A stretch of DNA of 64,000 nucleotides from Fen-1298 sp963833465 (GTDB lineage Bacteria > Bacteroidota > Ignavibacteria > UBA10030), in contig CAWHXW010000004.1 in NCBI GenBank assembly GCA_963833465.1, positions 62,001-126,000 of the forward strand, given 5' to 3'. This document shows, in pieces, positions 16,941 through 26,679 of the stretch. Every line of letters starts with the position of its first letter. The first letter of the stretch is position 1. The notes beneath the pieces are model-generated. The model saw nothing but the letters and a program-made list of their open reading frames with translations, did not search any database and was not told where the DNA came from. Made by a program: the position numbers and the translations under genes.

Positions 16941-19559
16941 TCAGTCTCCTTTTTCCATTTCGCTTTTCAAAGCCGATAATTTCTGCAATGCTTCCAAAGG
17001 AGTTATGCGTTCGATATCAAGATTAGAGAGTTCAACTCGCAATTTATCATCTTTCAATTCAAACATTGCTAATTGTTTTGCATCTTCGCCTCTACTTTCA
17101 TATTTCAGTACTTTTTTCCCTTTCATGTTGACTACTAATTCCGAGCTTTCCAAATTCTTCAACACTTGTTTCGCACGTTCCGTTACTTCTTCCGGCAATC
17201 CTGCCATCTGCGCTACTTGAATCCCGTACGAGTGATCCGCAAAACCCGGCATCACTTTATGAAGAAAGATTACTTTATCTCCATATTCTCGCACATCTAC
17301 TTTATAATTCCTGATTCGAGCAAAAACATCAGCAAGTTCGTTTAATTCGTGATAGTGAGTTGCAAATAGTGTCTTTGCGCCGATTCGCTCATGCAAATAC
17401 TCGGTGAGCGCCCACGCAATGCTGATACCGTCAAAAGTGCTCGTGCCGCGGCCAATTTCATCAAGAAGAATTAAGCTGCGCTCTGTAGCGGTATTAACAA
17501 TATTTGCCGCCTCGTGCATCTCCATTAAAAAAGTACTCTCGCCCGATGCGATATTGTCGTTTGCACCTACACGTGTATAAATTCTGTCTACCATACCAAT
17601 GCGGGCAGATGCGGCCGGCACAAAACTTCCGATCTGAGCAAGTAAAACAGTTAGCCCAACTTGCCGCAAGTAACTGGATTTGCCGCTCATATTCGGGCCG
17701 GTGATAATCAAAATTTGATCAGATGCTGTATCGAGCAGTATGTTATTTGGCGTATAATGCTCCCCGGGTGGTAATAATTTTTCGATTACGGGATGCCGTC
17801 CATTTTTAATTTCTATGCAAAAAGAGTCATCAATTATGGGACAAACATATTTATTCTCTGTCGCCGTATCGGCAAGAGAGATAAAACAATCTAATGTCGC
17901 AATTGCGCAAGCATCTGTTTGAATAGCATCTGCAGATTCTGAAATCTTTTGACGCAATTCATTGAACAGACGTGTTTCGAGTGCATAAATCTTTTCTTCT
18001 GCATGAAGAATCTTTTCTTCATATTCTTTTAATTCAGGAGTTACAAAACGCTCGGCATTTGTCAGTGTTTGCTTACGTATATAATTCTCAGGCACTTTAT
18101 CTTTATGCGTATTTGTCACTTCAATATAATAACCAAATACATTATTGAAATTGATTTTTAATGATGAAATACCAGTGCGTTCCCGTTCCGATTGCTGATG
18201 CTTCGCCACCCAATCCTTCGCACCGTACGCTAATAATCGAATTTCGTCAAGCTCTGCGCTATATCCGTTTTGAATTACGCCGCCGTCAACCAATGCCAAT
18301 GGCGGATCATCGGCAATTGCTCTGTCAATTGATGAAACAAGGTCAGGAAGAGAATCAATGCTTGCATTCAATGAAGTTAGTGTCTGGCTTTTCAGATTTG
18401 AGATATAAGATTTTAAATAAGGAATTCGTGCCAGCATCGCTTTCAGTTGATTCACTTCGCGCGGATTTGCTCTACTGGTAGCAATTTTTGTAATTAATCG
18501 CTCCAAATCACCGATGCGATCTAATTCTTCACGAATATTACGACGTGCAGATTCACTTGAAACTAATTCCTGCACCGCATCGAGTCGCGATCGGATCAGT
18601 TCTAATCGTTTCAATGGACGATTGATCCATTGCTTCAACATTCTGCCGCCCATCGGGGTAAGTGTGCGATCAATTATAGAATAAAGAGTACCATCAGATT
18701 GGCCAGAAATGTTTGTTGTAATTTCAAGATTACGCTTCGTCGAAGCATCCAACACCATATATTCACTCACGTCATGCGGTACAATTCTTTTGATATGTAG
18801 AATATTTGCTTTTTGTGTTTCCTGCAAATAATTCATTACTACACCGGCTGCAATTGTACCGATGCGCATTTCTTCAATACCAAAACCTTTCAATGACTGC
18901 GTTTTGAAATGACTGATGAGTAATTCATAAGCATAGTCAGCATTAAAGACCCAGTCATCCACTTTTGTGTAAAGCACGCGAAACTGTTCACCAAACAAAG
19001 TTTTGAGCGTTTCCAGATCACGTTTCTGTACTAGCAATTCTTTCGGTTGTAAGTTATTTGCCTGTTCAAAAAGCTGCTTCAGTGGAAATTCACTAAGTGC
19101 AAATTCTCCTGTTGAAACATCAATGAATGCGAATCCAATACGATCATCACTTGTTGCAAGTGGAGATGGCAGTGCTACCGCAGCAAGATAGTTATTCTGT
19201 TTCTGTTCTAATACTTTATCCGAGAAAGCTACACCGGGCGACACGACTTCCACAACATCGCGCTTGACGATGCCCTTGGCATATTTTGGTTCTTCCGTCT
19301 GCTCACATATAGCAACTCGATGTCCAGCACGAAGAAGTTTTGGAAGATATACATCGAGTGCATGATGAGGAAATCCAGCGAGAGGTGTTTCACCTGAGGC
19401 GCCATTACCACGTTTTGTCAACACAATGCCTAGTACTTTGGATGTTATCTTTGCATCTTCGTCAAACGTTTCAAAGAAATCACCCATCCTGAAGAGAAGT
19501 ATCATATCGGGATACTTCGCTTTCACCTGCTGATACTGTTTCATTAATGGAGTTGACAT
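16941..19559 (-). CDS. mutS: DNA mismatch repair protein MutS
   Basis: The frame is open from 19577, but the family N-terminus fits MSTPLMKQYQQVKAKYPD at 19559 (872 residues). It contains the mismatch-binding domain I (RMGDFFETFDEDA with the Phe-x-Glu motif), connector, lever and clamp, then the ABC-type ATPase: Walker A GPNMSGKSSYLRQ, LILLDEIGRGTSTFDG, FATHYHEL, and a C-terminal helix-turn-helix tail. It recognises mismatches and recruits MutL; no mutL is in the window. The upstream gap to surE (117 bases) has no strong Shine-Dalgarno sequence. First gene of mutS-dinB-DUF3109-phosphatase-herA. Confidence 0.97.
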   Translation of the reverse strand: MSTPLMKQYQQVKAKYPDMILLFRMGDFFETFDEDAKITSKVLGIVLTKRGNGASGETPLAGFPHHALDVYLPKLLRAGHRVAICEQTEEPKYAKGIVKRDVVEVVSPGVAFSDKVLEQKQNNYLAAVALPSPLATSDDRIGFAFIDVSTGEFALSEFPLKQLFEQANNLQPKELLVQKRDLETLKTLFGEQFRVLYTKVDDWVFNADYAYELLISHFKTQSLKGFGIEEMRIGTIAAGVVMNYLQETQKANILHIKRIVPHDVSEYMVLDASTKRNLEITTNISGQSDGTLYSIIDRTLTPMGGRMLKQWINRPLKRLELIRSRLDAVQELVSSESARRNIREELDRIGDLERLITKIATSRANPREVNQLKAMLARIPYLKSYISNLKSQTLTSLNASIDSLPDLVSSIDRAIADDPPLALVDGGVIQNGYSAELDEIRLLAYGAKDWVAKHQQSERERTGISSLKINFNNVFGYYIEVTNTHKDKVPENYIRKQTLTNAERFVTPELKEYEEKILHAEEKIYALETRLFNELRQKISESADAIQTDACAIATLDCFISLADTATENKYVCPIIDDSFCIEIKNGRHPVIEKLLPPGEHYTPNNILLDTASDQILIITGPNMSGKSSYLRQVGLTVLLAQIGSFVPAASARIGMVDRIYTRVGANDNIASGESTFLMEMHEAANIVNTATERSLILLDEIGRGTSTFDGISIAWALTEYLHERIGAKTLFATHYHELNELADVFARIRNYKVDVREYGDKVIFLHKVMPGFADHSYGIQVAQMAGLPEEVTERAKQVLKNLESSELVVNMKGKKVLKYESRGEDAKQLAMFELKDDKLRVELSNLDIERITPLEALQKLSALKSEMEKGD

Positions 19560-19676
19560 ATAAACAAGGTAAAACAAAACAATGAAAAATTAAAATGGTA
19601 TATCTATTTATCAGAAGTGAACAATTATTTTCAGTGATAGATAAAGCATACTTTGTCGCTTCATACTTTTTACTTC

Positions 19677-20459
19677 TTACTTAATTTTTTCTATTCGCCA
19701 TTTTTTCATCGTTTCAAACATTTTATAGTCTGTGAGGTCGTATTGAATGGGTGTGATAGAAATATAATTGTTTCGCACTGCGGCTTCATCAAACTCTAAA
19801 TCTTTATCTACTTCTTCCAATCCACCAGTAAGCCAGTAATACTCACGATTATTCGGATCTCGTCTATGATCAAATGTATCGTTCCATACGGCTTTGCCTT
19901 GTCTGGTAATAAGCACTCCTTTGATCTCTTTCGCCTTTAATGGAGGTATGTTGACATTAAGCAAAGTGCTTGGTGGAAGTCCACGTTTGCCAATTAGCAA
20001 AGCAAGCTTTCTTGCAAATTTTGCTGCATACCGAAAATCTGCCGATGCATATGTTGTCAATGAAACCGCAATGGATGGAATACCAAGGATTGTTCCTTCC
20101 GTCGCAGCTGAAACTGTGCCGGAATAAATAATACTGATAGCAGTATTGGAACCATGATTGATACCTGAAACAATTAAATCTGGTTCATGTTTAAGAATAG
20201 CCCGTACGGCGAGCTTCACACAATCAGCCGGTGTACCTTGAACTGCATAACCAAAGAACTTTCCATCTTTTTTGACTTCTTTGACGCGTAATGGATAATT
20301 CATCGTTATTGCATGGCCGACAGCACTCTGCTGTTTATCCGGTGCGACAATCGTTACGATGCCAATCTTTTTCATTTCTTGCATCAAAACGTAAAGTCCC
20401 GGTGCATCAATACCGTCATCGTTGGAAATAAGAATATTTAGTTTTCGTTTCGATTTCAT
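19677..20459 (-). CDS. surE: 5'/3'-nucleotidase SurE
   Basis: The frame is open from 20489; the ATG at 20459 (MKSKRKLNILISNDDG) gives the normal family start, 260 residues. The metal-binding NDDG, SGINHGSNTAISIIYSG and TVSAATEG motifs are all present. It hydrolyses nucleoside monophosphates and has survival roles in stationary phase. It lies downstream of panB in the same direction (75-base gap). Confidence 0.94.
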   Translation of the reverse strand: MKSKRKLNILISNDDGIDAPGLYVLMQEMKKIGIVTIVAPDKQQSAVGHAITMNYPLRVKEVKKDGKFFGYAVQGTPADCVKLAVRAILKHEPDLIVSGINHGSNTAISIIYSGTVSAATEGTILGIPSIAVSLTTYASADFRYAAKFARKLALLIGKRGLPPSTLLNVNIPPLKAKEIKGVLITRQGKAVWNDTFDHRRDPNNREYYWLTGGLEEVDKDLEFDEAAVRNNYISITPIQYDLTDYKMFETMKKWRIEKIK

Positions 20460-20534
20460 AGTTTTAAACAGATAGGAATGTAATAACATCTTTGTACATT
20501 ATTTTGTTTTCCTTCTATTATTGTTGTTCCTATT

Positions 20535-21359
20535 TTAATAGCTTTCTTTTTCTGAAGGAAATTTTTCTTCTTTCACATCTTTTACATAATTTCCAACGCC
20601 TTGGCGAATCGTCTCAGCAAGATGTGCATAGTAGCGAACGAAACGAGGATGAAAATCTTCGTTAAGTCCAAGCATATCCGAAACTACCAAAATCTGCCCA
20701 TCACAATGCTTTCCAGCTCCGATACCGATTGTCGGAATCTTCAATGACTTTGTTACTTTAGCGGCAAGCGCGGCAGGAATTTTTTCGAGTACAATGGCAA
20801 ATGCACCTGCTTCTTCTAAAACTTTAGCATCTTTAAGTAATTGTTTTGCTTCAGCAGAAGTTGTACCGCGTGGAGTGAATCCGCCAAATTGATGAATTGA
20901 CTGTGGTGTTAATCCAAGATGTCCCATTACCGGAATTCCAGCACGTACCATAATATGCACTAAATTAGCGGAACGTTCGCCTCCTTCAAATTTTACGCCA
21001 CCTGCACCGGTTTCTTTCATTATGCGACCCGCATTGCGAAATCCTTCTTCATCATTCGCTTGATAAGACATAAATGGCATATCAATTATAACCATTGCCC
21101 TATCAACTCCCCGGACAACCGTCTTAGCATGATAAATCATTTCATCAAGCGTCACTGGCAGAGTTGTTTCCTGTCCTTGAAATACGTTACCAAGCGAATC
21201 GCCAACGAGAATCAAATCAATTCCCGACTGATCAAGCAAACTAGCTGTAATGTAATCGTAGGCAGTCAAACAAGCGATACGTAAACCGTCTTTTTTCATA
21301 GCTGCGATGATTTTTGTTGTAATTTTCTTTGGGCCTGAGGTCGTAGATGAATTCTTCAT
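20535..21359 (-). CDS. panB: 3-methyl-2-oxobutanoate hydroxymethyltransferase
   Basis: A 274-residue enzyme for the first committed step of pantothenate/CoA synthesis, transferring a hydroxymethyl group from methylene-THF to alpha-ketoisovalerate. Visible motifs: TAYDYITASLLD, ILVGDSLGNVFQG, IIDMPFMSYQ, GAGGVKFEGG, MGHLGLTPQ and IGIGAGKHCDGQILV. The start overlaps the stop of the lipoate-ligase-type gene by four bases. No panC or panD is nearby. Confidence 0.96.
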   Translation of the reverse strand: MKNSSTTSGPKKITTKIIAAMKKDGLRIACLTAYDYITASLLDQSGIDLILVGDSLGNVFQGQETTLPVTLDEMIYHAKTVVRGVDRAMVIIDMPFMSYQANDEEGFRNAGRIMKETGAGGVKFEGGERSANLVHIMVRAGIPVMGHLGLTPQSIHQFGGFTPRGTTSAEAKQLLKDAKVLEEAGAFAIVLEKIPAALAAKVTKSLKIPTIGIGAGKHCDGQILVVSDMLGLNEDFHPRFVRYYAHLAETIRQGVGNYVKDVKEEKFPSEKESY

Positions 21360-22084
21360 ATTGCCACCTTTTGTTCTTCATTATTGATGTTTACAATTTC
21401 CGGAGATATTGACCATGCCTTCCGGAATCCCTGCAAAATTGCGTCAGATATTTCATCAAATTTAACCTTCCGATTTAATATCGCCGACAAATCAGTTGTC
21501 TTTTCATTCAGTTCTTGCAATAATGCAACGCGCTGTTCTTCTAATGGAAAATTTAAAAAATGAACTAGCTGTTTATGTTCAGAACCAAGCAGAATTGAAC
21601 CGTGCTGCAGTACTACCTCTTCACCATTAGTAGCGGCATAACGGCGTTGAGCACTACCCACAAGTTTTTTGCCGTTGCACTTAATTTCATATCGTCCAGT
21701 ACTTGAGAAACATGCTGATGCAGAAGCGGTACGATAAATAGATGGAAAATGCGGTTGACTTTTTTCGATGGCAACAGTCGCACCAAGTTCTTGCAAACTG
21801 ACAACAAGCGCCCTGCTGATTTCCCCATACACAGTTAGAACTTTTTTACTATCCACTTTCATTACTACGCTGTAGGTCAATTCATTTGCATGTAAAATTG
21901 CACGTCCACCGGTGGGGCGACGAACTACATCTATACCTGCCGCAGATGTTTTAATTAGATCAATTTCACTTACCAATTGATTCCAACCGAGAGAGATAGC
22001 AAACGGTCGCCAGCCATATACGCGAATAACAGAATTACCTGTGCCATTAACAAGTGCAATCGCTAGAGTTTTATCGTACTCCAT
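21356..22084 (-). CDS. Lipoate-protein ligase A-type / octanoyltransferase family protein
   Basis: A 242-residue BPL_LplA_LipB fold protein. The signature RRPTGGRAILH (55-65) and the ligand-site Lys in KLVGSAQRR are present, together with WNQ and the HGSILLG strand. The family includes lipoate ligases, LipM-type octanoyltransferases and amidotransferases; sequence alone does not separate them. The separate C-terminal domain of long LplA enzymes is lacking, which leans toward LipM/LipL-type activity. It is coupled to panB by a four-base overlap and lies 55 bases after lpxA. Confidence 0.8.
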   Translation of the reverse strand: MEYDKTLAIALVNGTGNSVIRVYGWRPFAISLGWNQLVSEIDLIKTSAAGIDVVRRPTGGRAILHANELTYSVVMKVDSKKVLTVYGEISRALVVSLQELGATVAIEKSQPHFPSIYRTASASACFSSTGRYEIKCNGKKLVGSAQRRYAATNGEEVVLQHGSILLGSEHKQLVHFLNFPLEEQRVALLQELNEKTTDLSAILNRKVKFDEISDAILQGFRKAWSISPEIVNINNEEQKVAI

Positions 22085-22139
22085 ATTAAAAACACCAGAA
22101 TGAATGCCGGTATTTTCAAATCGCCAATGTATATTCTTT

Positions 22140-22931
22140 TTAGTGATGACTCGGACCTGGAATGATACCGCGTTTACTGCTTACTATGAAATCTATAATA
22201 TTTTTAATCTCAGGCGTCTGCTCTAACTCTTCTTTGATGCGAATAACTGCCTGCGAAACATTCAAGTTAGATTGATAGATAAGAATGTACGCTTTATTTA
22301 TTAAATCAATTGTTTCATAATTAAAACCTCGACGACGAAGTCCTACAGAATTTAATCCCTCAAACACTATCGGTTCACGACCCGAGCGAATGTAAGGGGG
22401 AACATCTTTAGAAACCCGATACCCGCCACCAATCATTGCATGATCTCCAATATGAACAAATTGGTGCACTGCTGTCAGTCCTCCAATTATCACCCAATTA
22501 TCAAGAGTGACATGGCCAGCCAACGGAACGCTGTTTGCCAAAATACAATTATCGCCAATAACACAATCGTGACCGACATGGGCATTTGCCATAAACATGC
22601 AATTGCTGCCTATAATCGTCTTTCCTGATTCAATTGTTCCCCGGTTCAAAGTAACATATTCTCGAATATCACATTTATCACCAACTTCTAAAAGTGTCGA
22701 CTCCCCTTTATATTTTAAATCTTGAGGCGGGCCGCCGATAACTGAGAAAGGAGCGATTTTGCATTCCTTGCCAAGTCGTGTTCCATCATGGATGATCGCA
22801 TAATGCCCAATAGTAGTTCCATCACCAATGATAACATCGTCGCCAAGAATTGCTGATTTACCAATTGTAACATTTTCGCCAAGTTGCGCTTTTTTACCAA
22901 CGAATGCCGAAGTATGAATATTGACGCACAT
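22140..22931 (-). CDS. lpxA: UDP-N-acetylglucosamine acyltransferase
   Basis: A 263-residue left-handed beta-helix protein built from hexapeptide repeats (IGKSAILGDDVIIGDGTTIG and similar). The catalytic-region motif HVGHDCVIGDNCILAN carries the conserved His, and GLRRRGF leads into the C-terminal helical domain. It adds the first acyl chain to UDP-GlcNAc in lipid A synthesis. It follows the lpxC-fabZ fusion by 28 bases. Confidence 0.96.
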   Translation of the reverse strand: MCVNIHTSAFVGKKAQLGENVTIGKSAILGDDVIIGDGTTIGHYAIIHDGTRLGKECKIAPFSVIGGPPQDLKYKGESTLLEVGDKCDIREYVTLNRGTIESGKTIIGSNCMFMANAHVGHDCVIGDNCILANSVPLAGHVTLDNWVIIGGLTAVHQFVHIGDHAMIGGGYRVSKDVPPYIRSGREPIVFEGLNSVGLRRRGFNYETIDLINKAYILIYQSNLNVSQAVIRIKEELEQTPEIKNIIDFIVSSKRGIIPGPSHH

Positions 22932-22959
22932 AAATTTCTTATTTTATTTATTTTTAGAA

Positions 22960-24372
22960 TTATTTTGTTTTTTCTTCTTCGCGATCTACTAGAGCAGCAG
23001 TAAAATCTCCTTCTGCGACAACAACACCATCAACTAAAGCTTGGCCGCGAATCTGAATTACTTTAGAACGGCGGCTTACCATTTTAACATCAAGGATAAG
23101 TTGATCTCCGGGCACAACCGGTTTACGAAATTTCACATTATTAATTGCCATAAAGAAAACTAATTTATTACCAGTATTATCAGTACCATTCAACATAAGT
23201 ACACCGCCTGCCTGCGCAAGTGCTTCTATAATTAAAACACCAGGCATGATCGGTTTGCCGGGAAAATGACCTTGAAAAAACTGTTCGTTCACCGTTACAT
23301 TTTTGATACCCACTGCATGTTCATCCATTTGAAAATCAATAATTTTATCAACCAGAAGAAATGGATACCGATGTGGTAATATACGTTGGATAGCGTTTAC
23401 ATCAAAAATGACACCTTCTTTTTTCTCGTGCTGATACTTTCTCACGAGTTTGTTTTGTTGATATAGCTTTCGAACCTTTCGAGCAAATTCAATATTAGCT
23501 GCATGTCCGGGACGCGCTGCAAGTATTTGAGCTTTAAGTGGAGCACCTATTAGCGCAAGATCACCGATCATATCTAGCAGCTTGTGCCTTGCCGGTTCAT
23601 TGCGAAAATGAAGTTTTTTATCGTTTAATACACCAGAAGAACCAAGAATCACTGAGTGATCGAGTCCAAGTTTATGCATCAGTTTTCGGATTTCTTCATC
23701 CGAAAGGTCACGATCGACAATTACGACAGCGTTATCAAGATTCGCCCCTTTAATCAGTCCCTGATCATACAGCATTTCAACTTCATGAAGGAAACAAAAC
23801 GTCCGTGCCGAAGAGAATTCAGGGATAAACTCTTTTTCAAGATTGAATAATCCTGTATGCTGGCTTCCCAACGCTGGATTGTTGTAATCAACCATAACAG
23901 TGACACGAAAATCATCTGTCGGGAGTGCAACGATTTCGACACCGCGAATTGGATCCTGATAATGGATAACTTGATCTATAATGAGATAATCTTTCGGTGC
24001 TTCCTGGTCTTCTAAACCAGCTTCAAGTAGCATATCTACAAACGGTTTAGAACTGCCGTCAGCAATAGGAGGTTCAACATTGTTGAGCTCAATGACGATA
24101 TTATCGACCTGCAATCCAGCAACAGCGGCAAGTACGTGCTCGACGGTATGAACATGTGTATTGCCGATTCCGAGTGTAGTTCCACGTTGAAGGTCAACTA
24201 CGTGATCAACATCGGCTGGAATTTCTGGTGAATCTGCTAAATCAGTACGACGAAATCGGATACCGTAATTTTCGGGCGCCGGTTTAAAGATCATTGTTGT
24301 TGTAACACCAGTATGAAGCCCTATACCAGACATCGAAACCGGCTTTTTGATAGTCATTTGCTGAACAAGCAT
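22960..24372 (-). CDS. lpxC-fabZ: Fused UDP-3-O-acyl-GlcNAc deacetylase / 3-hydroxyacyl-ACP dehydratase
   Basis: A 470-residue bifunctional protein. Residues 1 to about 300 are LpxC: zinc ligands His75 and His79 in HTVEH, the later GHAANIEFAR region and LIGDLALIGAPL-type helix. Residues from about 315 are FabZ: ILPHRYPFLLVDKI and the hot-dog catalytic HFPGKPIMPGVLIIEALAQ. LpxC commits the pathway to lipid A; FabZ dehydrates beta-hydroxyacyl-ACP, which competes for the same acyl precursor. This fusion is known in Bacteroidota, Chlorobi and relatives and is a main reason for the taxonomic reading. Confidence 0.96.
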   Translation of the reverse strand: MLVQQMTIKKPVSMSGIGLHTGVTTTMIFKPAPENYGIRFRRTDLADSPEIPADVDHVVDLQRGTTLGIGNTHVHTVEHVLAAVAGLQVDNIVIELNNVEPPIADGSSKPFVDMLLEAGLEDQEAPKDYLIIDQVIHYQDPIRGVEIVALPTDDFRVTVMVDYNNPALGSQHTGLFNLEKEFIPEFSSARTFCFLHEVEMLYDQGLIKGANLDNAVVIVDRDLSDEEIRKLMHKLGLDHSVILGSSGVLNDKKLHFRNEPARHKLLDMIGDLALIGAPLKAQILAARPGHAANIEFARKVRKLYQQNKLVRKYQHEKKEGVIFDVNAIQRILPHRYPFLLVDKIIDFQMDEHAVGIKNVTVNEQFFQGHFPGKPIMPGVLIIEALAQAGGVLMLNGTDNTGNKLVFFMAINNVKFRKPVVPGDQLILDVKMVSRRSKVIQIRGQALVDGVVVAEGDFTAALVDREEEKTK

Positions 24373-24379
24373 ATATTTA

Positions 24380-25459
24380 TTATTTCTCCTTTAATTTTTT
24401 CTCTTCAACCTTTTGTTCGATATCCTCGACTTTTTTCTTTAACGCTGTGAATTCGCGCAGCATATCAGGTAACATTTTCAATGCAATATATGAGCGTTGT
24501 GCTTTACGTGCTTCGTCTGCAGGATATCCAAAATACGACTTTCCTGATTCTTTAATGTTATTCGGGATTCCTGATTGCGCCATAATTACCGTCCGATCAG
24601 CGATTTCGATATGTCCAGCGATGCCTACTTGTCCTGCAATCCTACATTGTTTGCCAATCTTCGTACTTCCACTAATTCCCGTCTGCGCTGCAATAACAGT
24701 GTCTTCACCAATCACGACGTTGTGTGCAATTTGAACAAGGTTGTCTATCTTCACACCTCGATGAATATGTGTTTCGCCTATAACCGCACGGTCAATTGTT
24801 GTGTTGGCTCCAATCTCCACATCGTCATCAATGACGACTATACCAAGCTGTGGAATCTTTTCGTACGTCCCGTCCGGTTTCGGCGCGAACCCAAATCCAT
24901 CTGATCCAATCACTGCTCCAGAATGAAGGATGACTCTACTTCCAATCACACACTGATGATAAATAACGACATTTGGATAGAGCATACATTCAGATCCTAT
25001 CTGAGCCTGAGTTCCAACAATACAACCTTCACCAATCTTTGTATCACTGCCGACGATCGCATTTTCACCAATTACAGCATATGCCCCTACCGATACATTT
25101 TTTCCAAGTGTCACACTTGATGCAATTATAGCTGTCGCATGGATTCCTGACATAAACGTTTCCACTTTTGGTGTTAAGCGTTTTAAAACATGTAAAAATG
25201 CGATATAGGGATCATCGACTCGAATAAAAACAGGAGAAGCCTGACCTTCAATTTTCTTCAGATCTAGTTTTCTGGATACTGGTCCTGCGGCAGCCTTGGT
25301 AGTGCCAAGGTGTTTCTCGTATTTCGGGTTAGCTAAAAAAGTGAGACTTCCTTGTGCAGCCTCTTCAATTTTTGCAACATGGTCAATCTCTAGCTTGCCA
25401 TTAATAATGCCGCCTACGATCTCCCCGCCAAGCCACTCTGCAATTTCACGAATGGTCAT
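24380..25459 (-). CDS. lpxD: UDP-3-O-acylglucosamine N-acyltransferase
   Basis: A 359-residue lipid A enzyme: N-terminal uridine-binding domain (GSLTFLANPKYEKHL), a long hexapeptide-repeat beta-helix, the catalytic-region HNVVIGEDTVIAAQTGISGS, and a C-terminal coiled helix rich in Lys/Glu. It adds the second acyl chain. It starts 12 bases after ompH and ends eight bases before the lpxC-fabZ fusion, within the bamA-to-lpxA run. Confidence 0.96.
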   Translation of the reverse strand: MTIREIAEWLGGEIVGGIINGKLEIDHVAKIEEAAQGSLTFLANPKYEKHLGTTKAAAGPVSRKLDLKKIEGQASPVFIRVDDPYIAFLHVLKRLTPKVETFMSGIHATAIIASSVTLGKNVSVGAYAVIGENAIVGSDTKIGEGCIVGTQAQIGSECMLYPNVVIYHQCVIGSRVILHSGAVIGSDGFGFAPKPDGTYEKIPQLGIVVIDDDVEIGANTTIDRAVIGETHIHRGVKIDNLVQIAHNVVIGEDTVIAAQTGISGSTKIGKQCRIAGQVGIAGHIEIADRTVIMAQSGIPNNIKESGKSYFGYPADEARKAQRSYIALKMLPDMLREFTALKKKVEDIEQKVEEKKLKEK

Positions 25460-25471
25460 AAGTCGGTCATG

Positions 25472-26014
25472 TTATTTTGCGACAGTCGGCGCTGTTGTCG
25501 TTACTTTAAGTTTAGCAAAGATTTTTTGTGTCAGGTCGTATTTTTCATTTGCGTACATTAATAATATATCACCGCTTTTATCAAAAATATAATCGTATCC
25601 GTCTTCACGCGCTACATCCTGTACAGCTTTAAATACACGGTCCTGCACCGGTTTCATCAGTTCATTTTGCTTGTTGAACAAGTCGCCGTTTTGTCCAAAT
25701 TTCAATGTACGGTAATCAACTATTTTTTGATCCATATCCCGCAGTTCACGTTCGGCATCTGCACGGCGTTGTTCCGTCATAATAAGTTTTCGTTTATCGT
25801 ACTCATCAAACTTCTTCTTCCATTCATCCTGCATTTTGTTTAATTCTTGCTGCCAATCGGCAACTAATTGATCAAGCTGTTTCTGAGCATCCTGTGCATC
25901 CGGAAGCTGTTTCATAATTGCTTCGGAATTAAAGTAAGCAATCTTTACTTGTGAGCTTACAGGTAATGCATACAAAAGCAATATGACTGCGACCAAAGTC
26001 AATATTTTCTTCAT
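25472..26014 (-). CDS. OmpH/Skp-family periplasmic chaperone (second copy)
   Basis: The ATG at 26014 (MKKILTLVAV) is preferred over 26029 because GGAG lies nine bases upstream. The 180-residue product has a signal peptide ending near PVSSQ, then VKIAYFNSEAIMKQLPDAQ and a charged coiled-coil (QKQLDQLVADWQQELNKMQD), the Skp tentacle pattern. It would carry unfolded outer-membrane proteins to BamA. It is a paralogue of the gene just upstream, about half of residues alike by eye. Confidence 0.9.
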   Translation of the reverse strand: MKKILTLVAVILLLYALPVSSQVKIAYFNSEAIMKQLPDAQDAQKQLDQLVADWQQELNKMQDEWKKKFDEYDKRKLIMTEQRRADAERELRDMDQKIVDYRTLKFGQNGDLFNKQNELMKPVQDRVFKAVQDVAREDGYDYIFDKSGDILLMYANEKYDLTQKIFAKLKVTTTAPTVAK

Positions 26015-26057
26015 AGTATATTTCTCCATAAATCATTCAATGGGAGACAAAGACAAC

Positions 26058-26630
26058 TTATTTTTCTTCATTCGGCTTTGTTGATACTGAATCTGCAGAA
26101 CCTCTTTTTAATAGATCTATAACTTCATATGTAAGATCAAATTTTGAATCTGCATAAAGCAGATTGGTCGCTGCTTCCAGTTTATCGAATACATAATTGT
26201 ATCCATCTTTCTTCGCCACTTTTTCGATGACTTTCATAACCCGTTCCTGAATAGGCGCAAACTTTTTTTCACGCAGCTTTACTGCTTCGCCATCACGTTG
26301 ATCGAACTTTTGGTATTGATACTCGCGCGCTTTTTGTTGAAGATCCTGTAAACTTTTTTCCTTGTCAGCTTTTACTTTCGGATCAAGCATAGCTTGTTTT
26401 TTCTGATAATCTTCTAAACCGTCTTGAAGCTCTTTACCCATACGCTCAAGTTCGTCCTGCCATTCTTTTATTGTGGCTTCAAGCTCCTTCTTTACTTGCT
26501 GGGCTTCGGGAAGTTCACGAAGAATTGTTTCAGAATTAACATATGCAATTCTAACTGGTTTCGTTGGTTGTGCTGCACAGATGGACACGACCAAAACAAT
26601 TATGGCGATAATAATAAAAATTTTTTTCAA
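26058..26630 (-). CDS. OmpH/Skp-family periplasmic chaperone (first copy)
   Basis: A 190-residue protein with a signal peptide (MKKIFIIIAIIVLVVSICAA), then VRIAYVNSETILRELPEAQ and a long coiled-coil of alternating Lys/Glu/Gln. It has a C-terminal extension (GSADSVSTKPNEEK) that the second copy lacks. It lies between bamA and the second ompH; tandem Skp copies beside bamA are common in Bacteroidota. Confidence 0.92.
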   Translation of the reverse strand: MKKIFIIIAIIVLVVSICAAQPTKPVRIAYVNSETILRELPEAQQVKKELEATIKEWQDELERMGKELQDGLEDYQKKQAMLDPKVKADKEKSLQDLQQKAREYQYQKFDQRDGEAVKLREKKFAPIQERVMKVIEKVAKKDGYNYVFDKLEAATNLLYADSKFDLTYEVIDLLKRGSADSVSTKPNEEK

Positions 26631-26679
26631 GGTAACCTCTTTTATTTAAGTGAATAAATGTTCGACTACATTAATTAAT

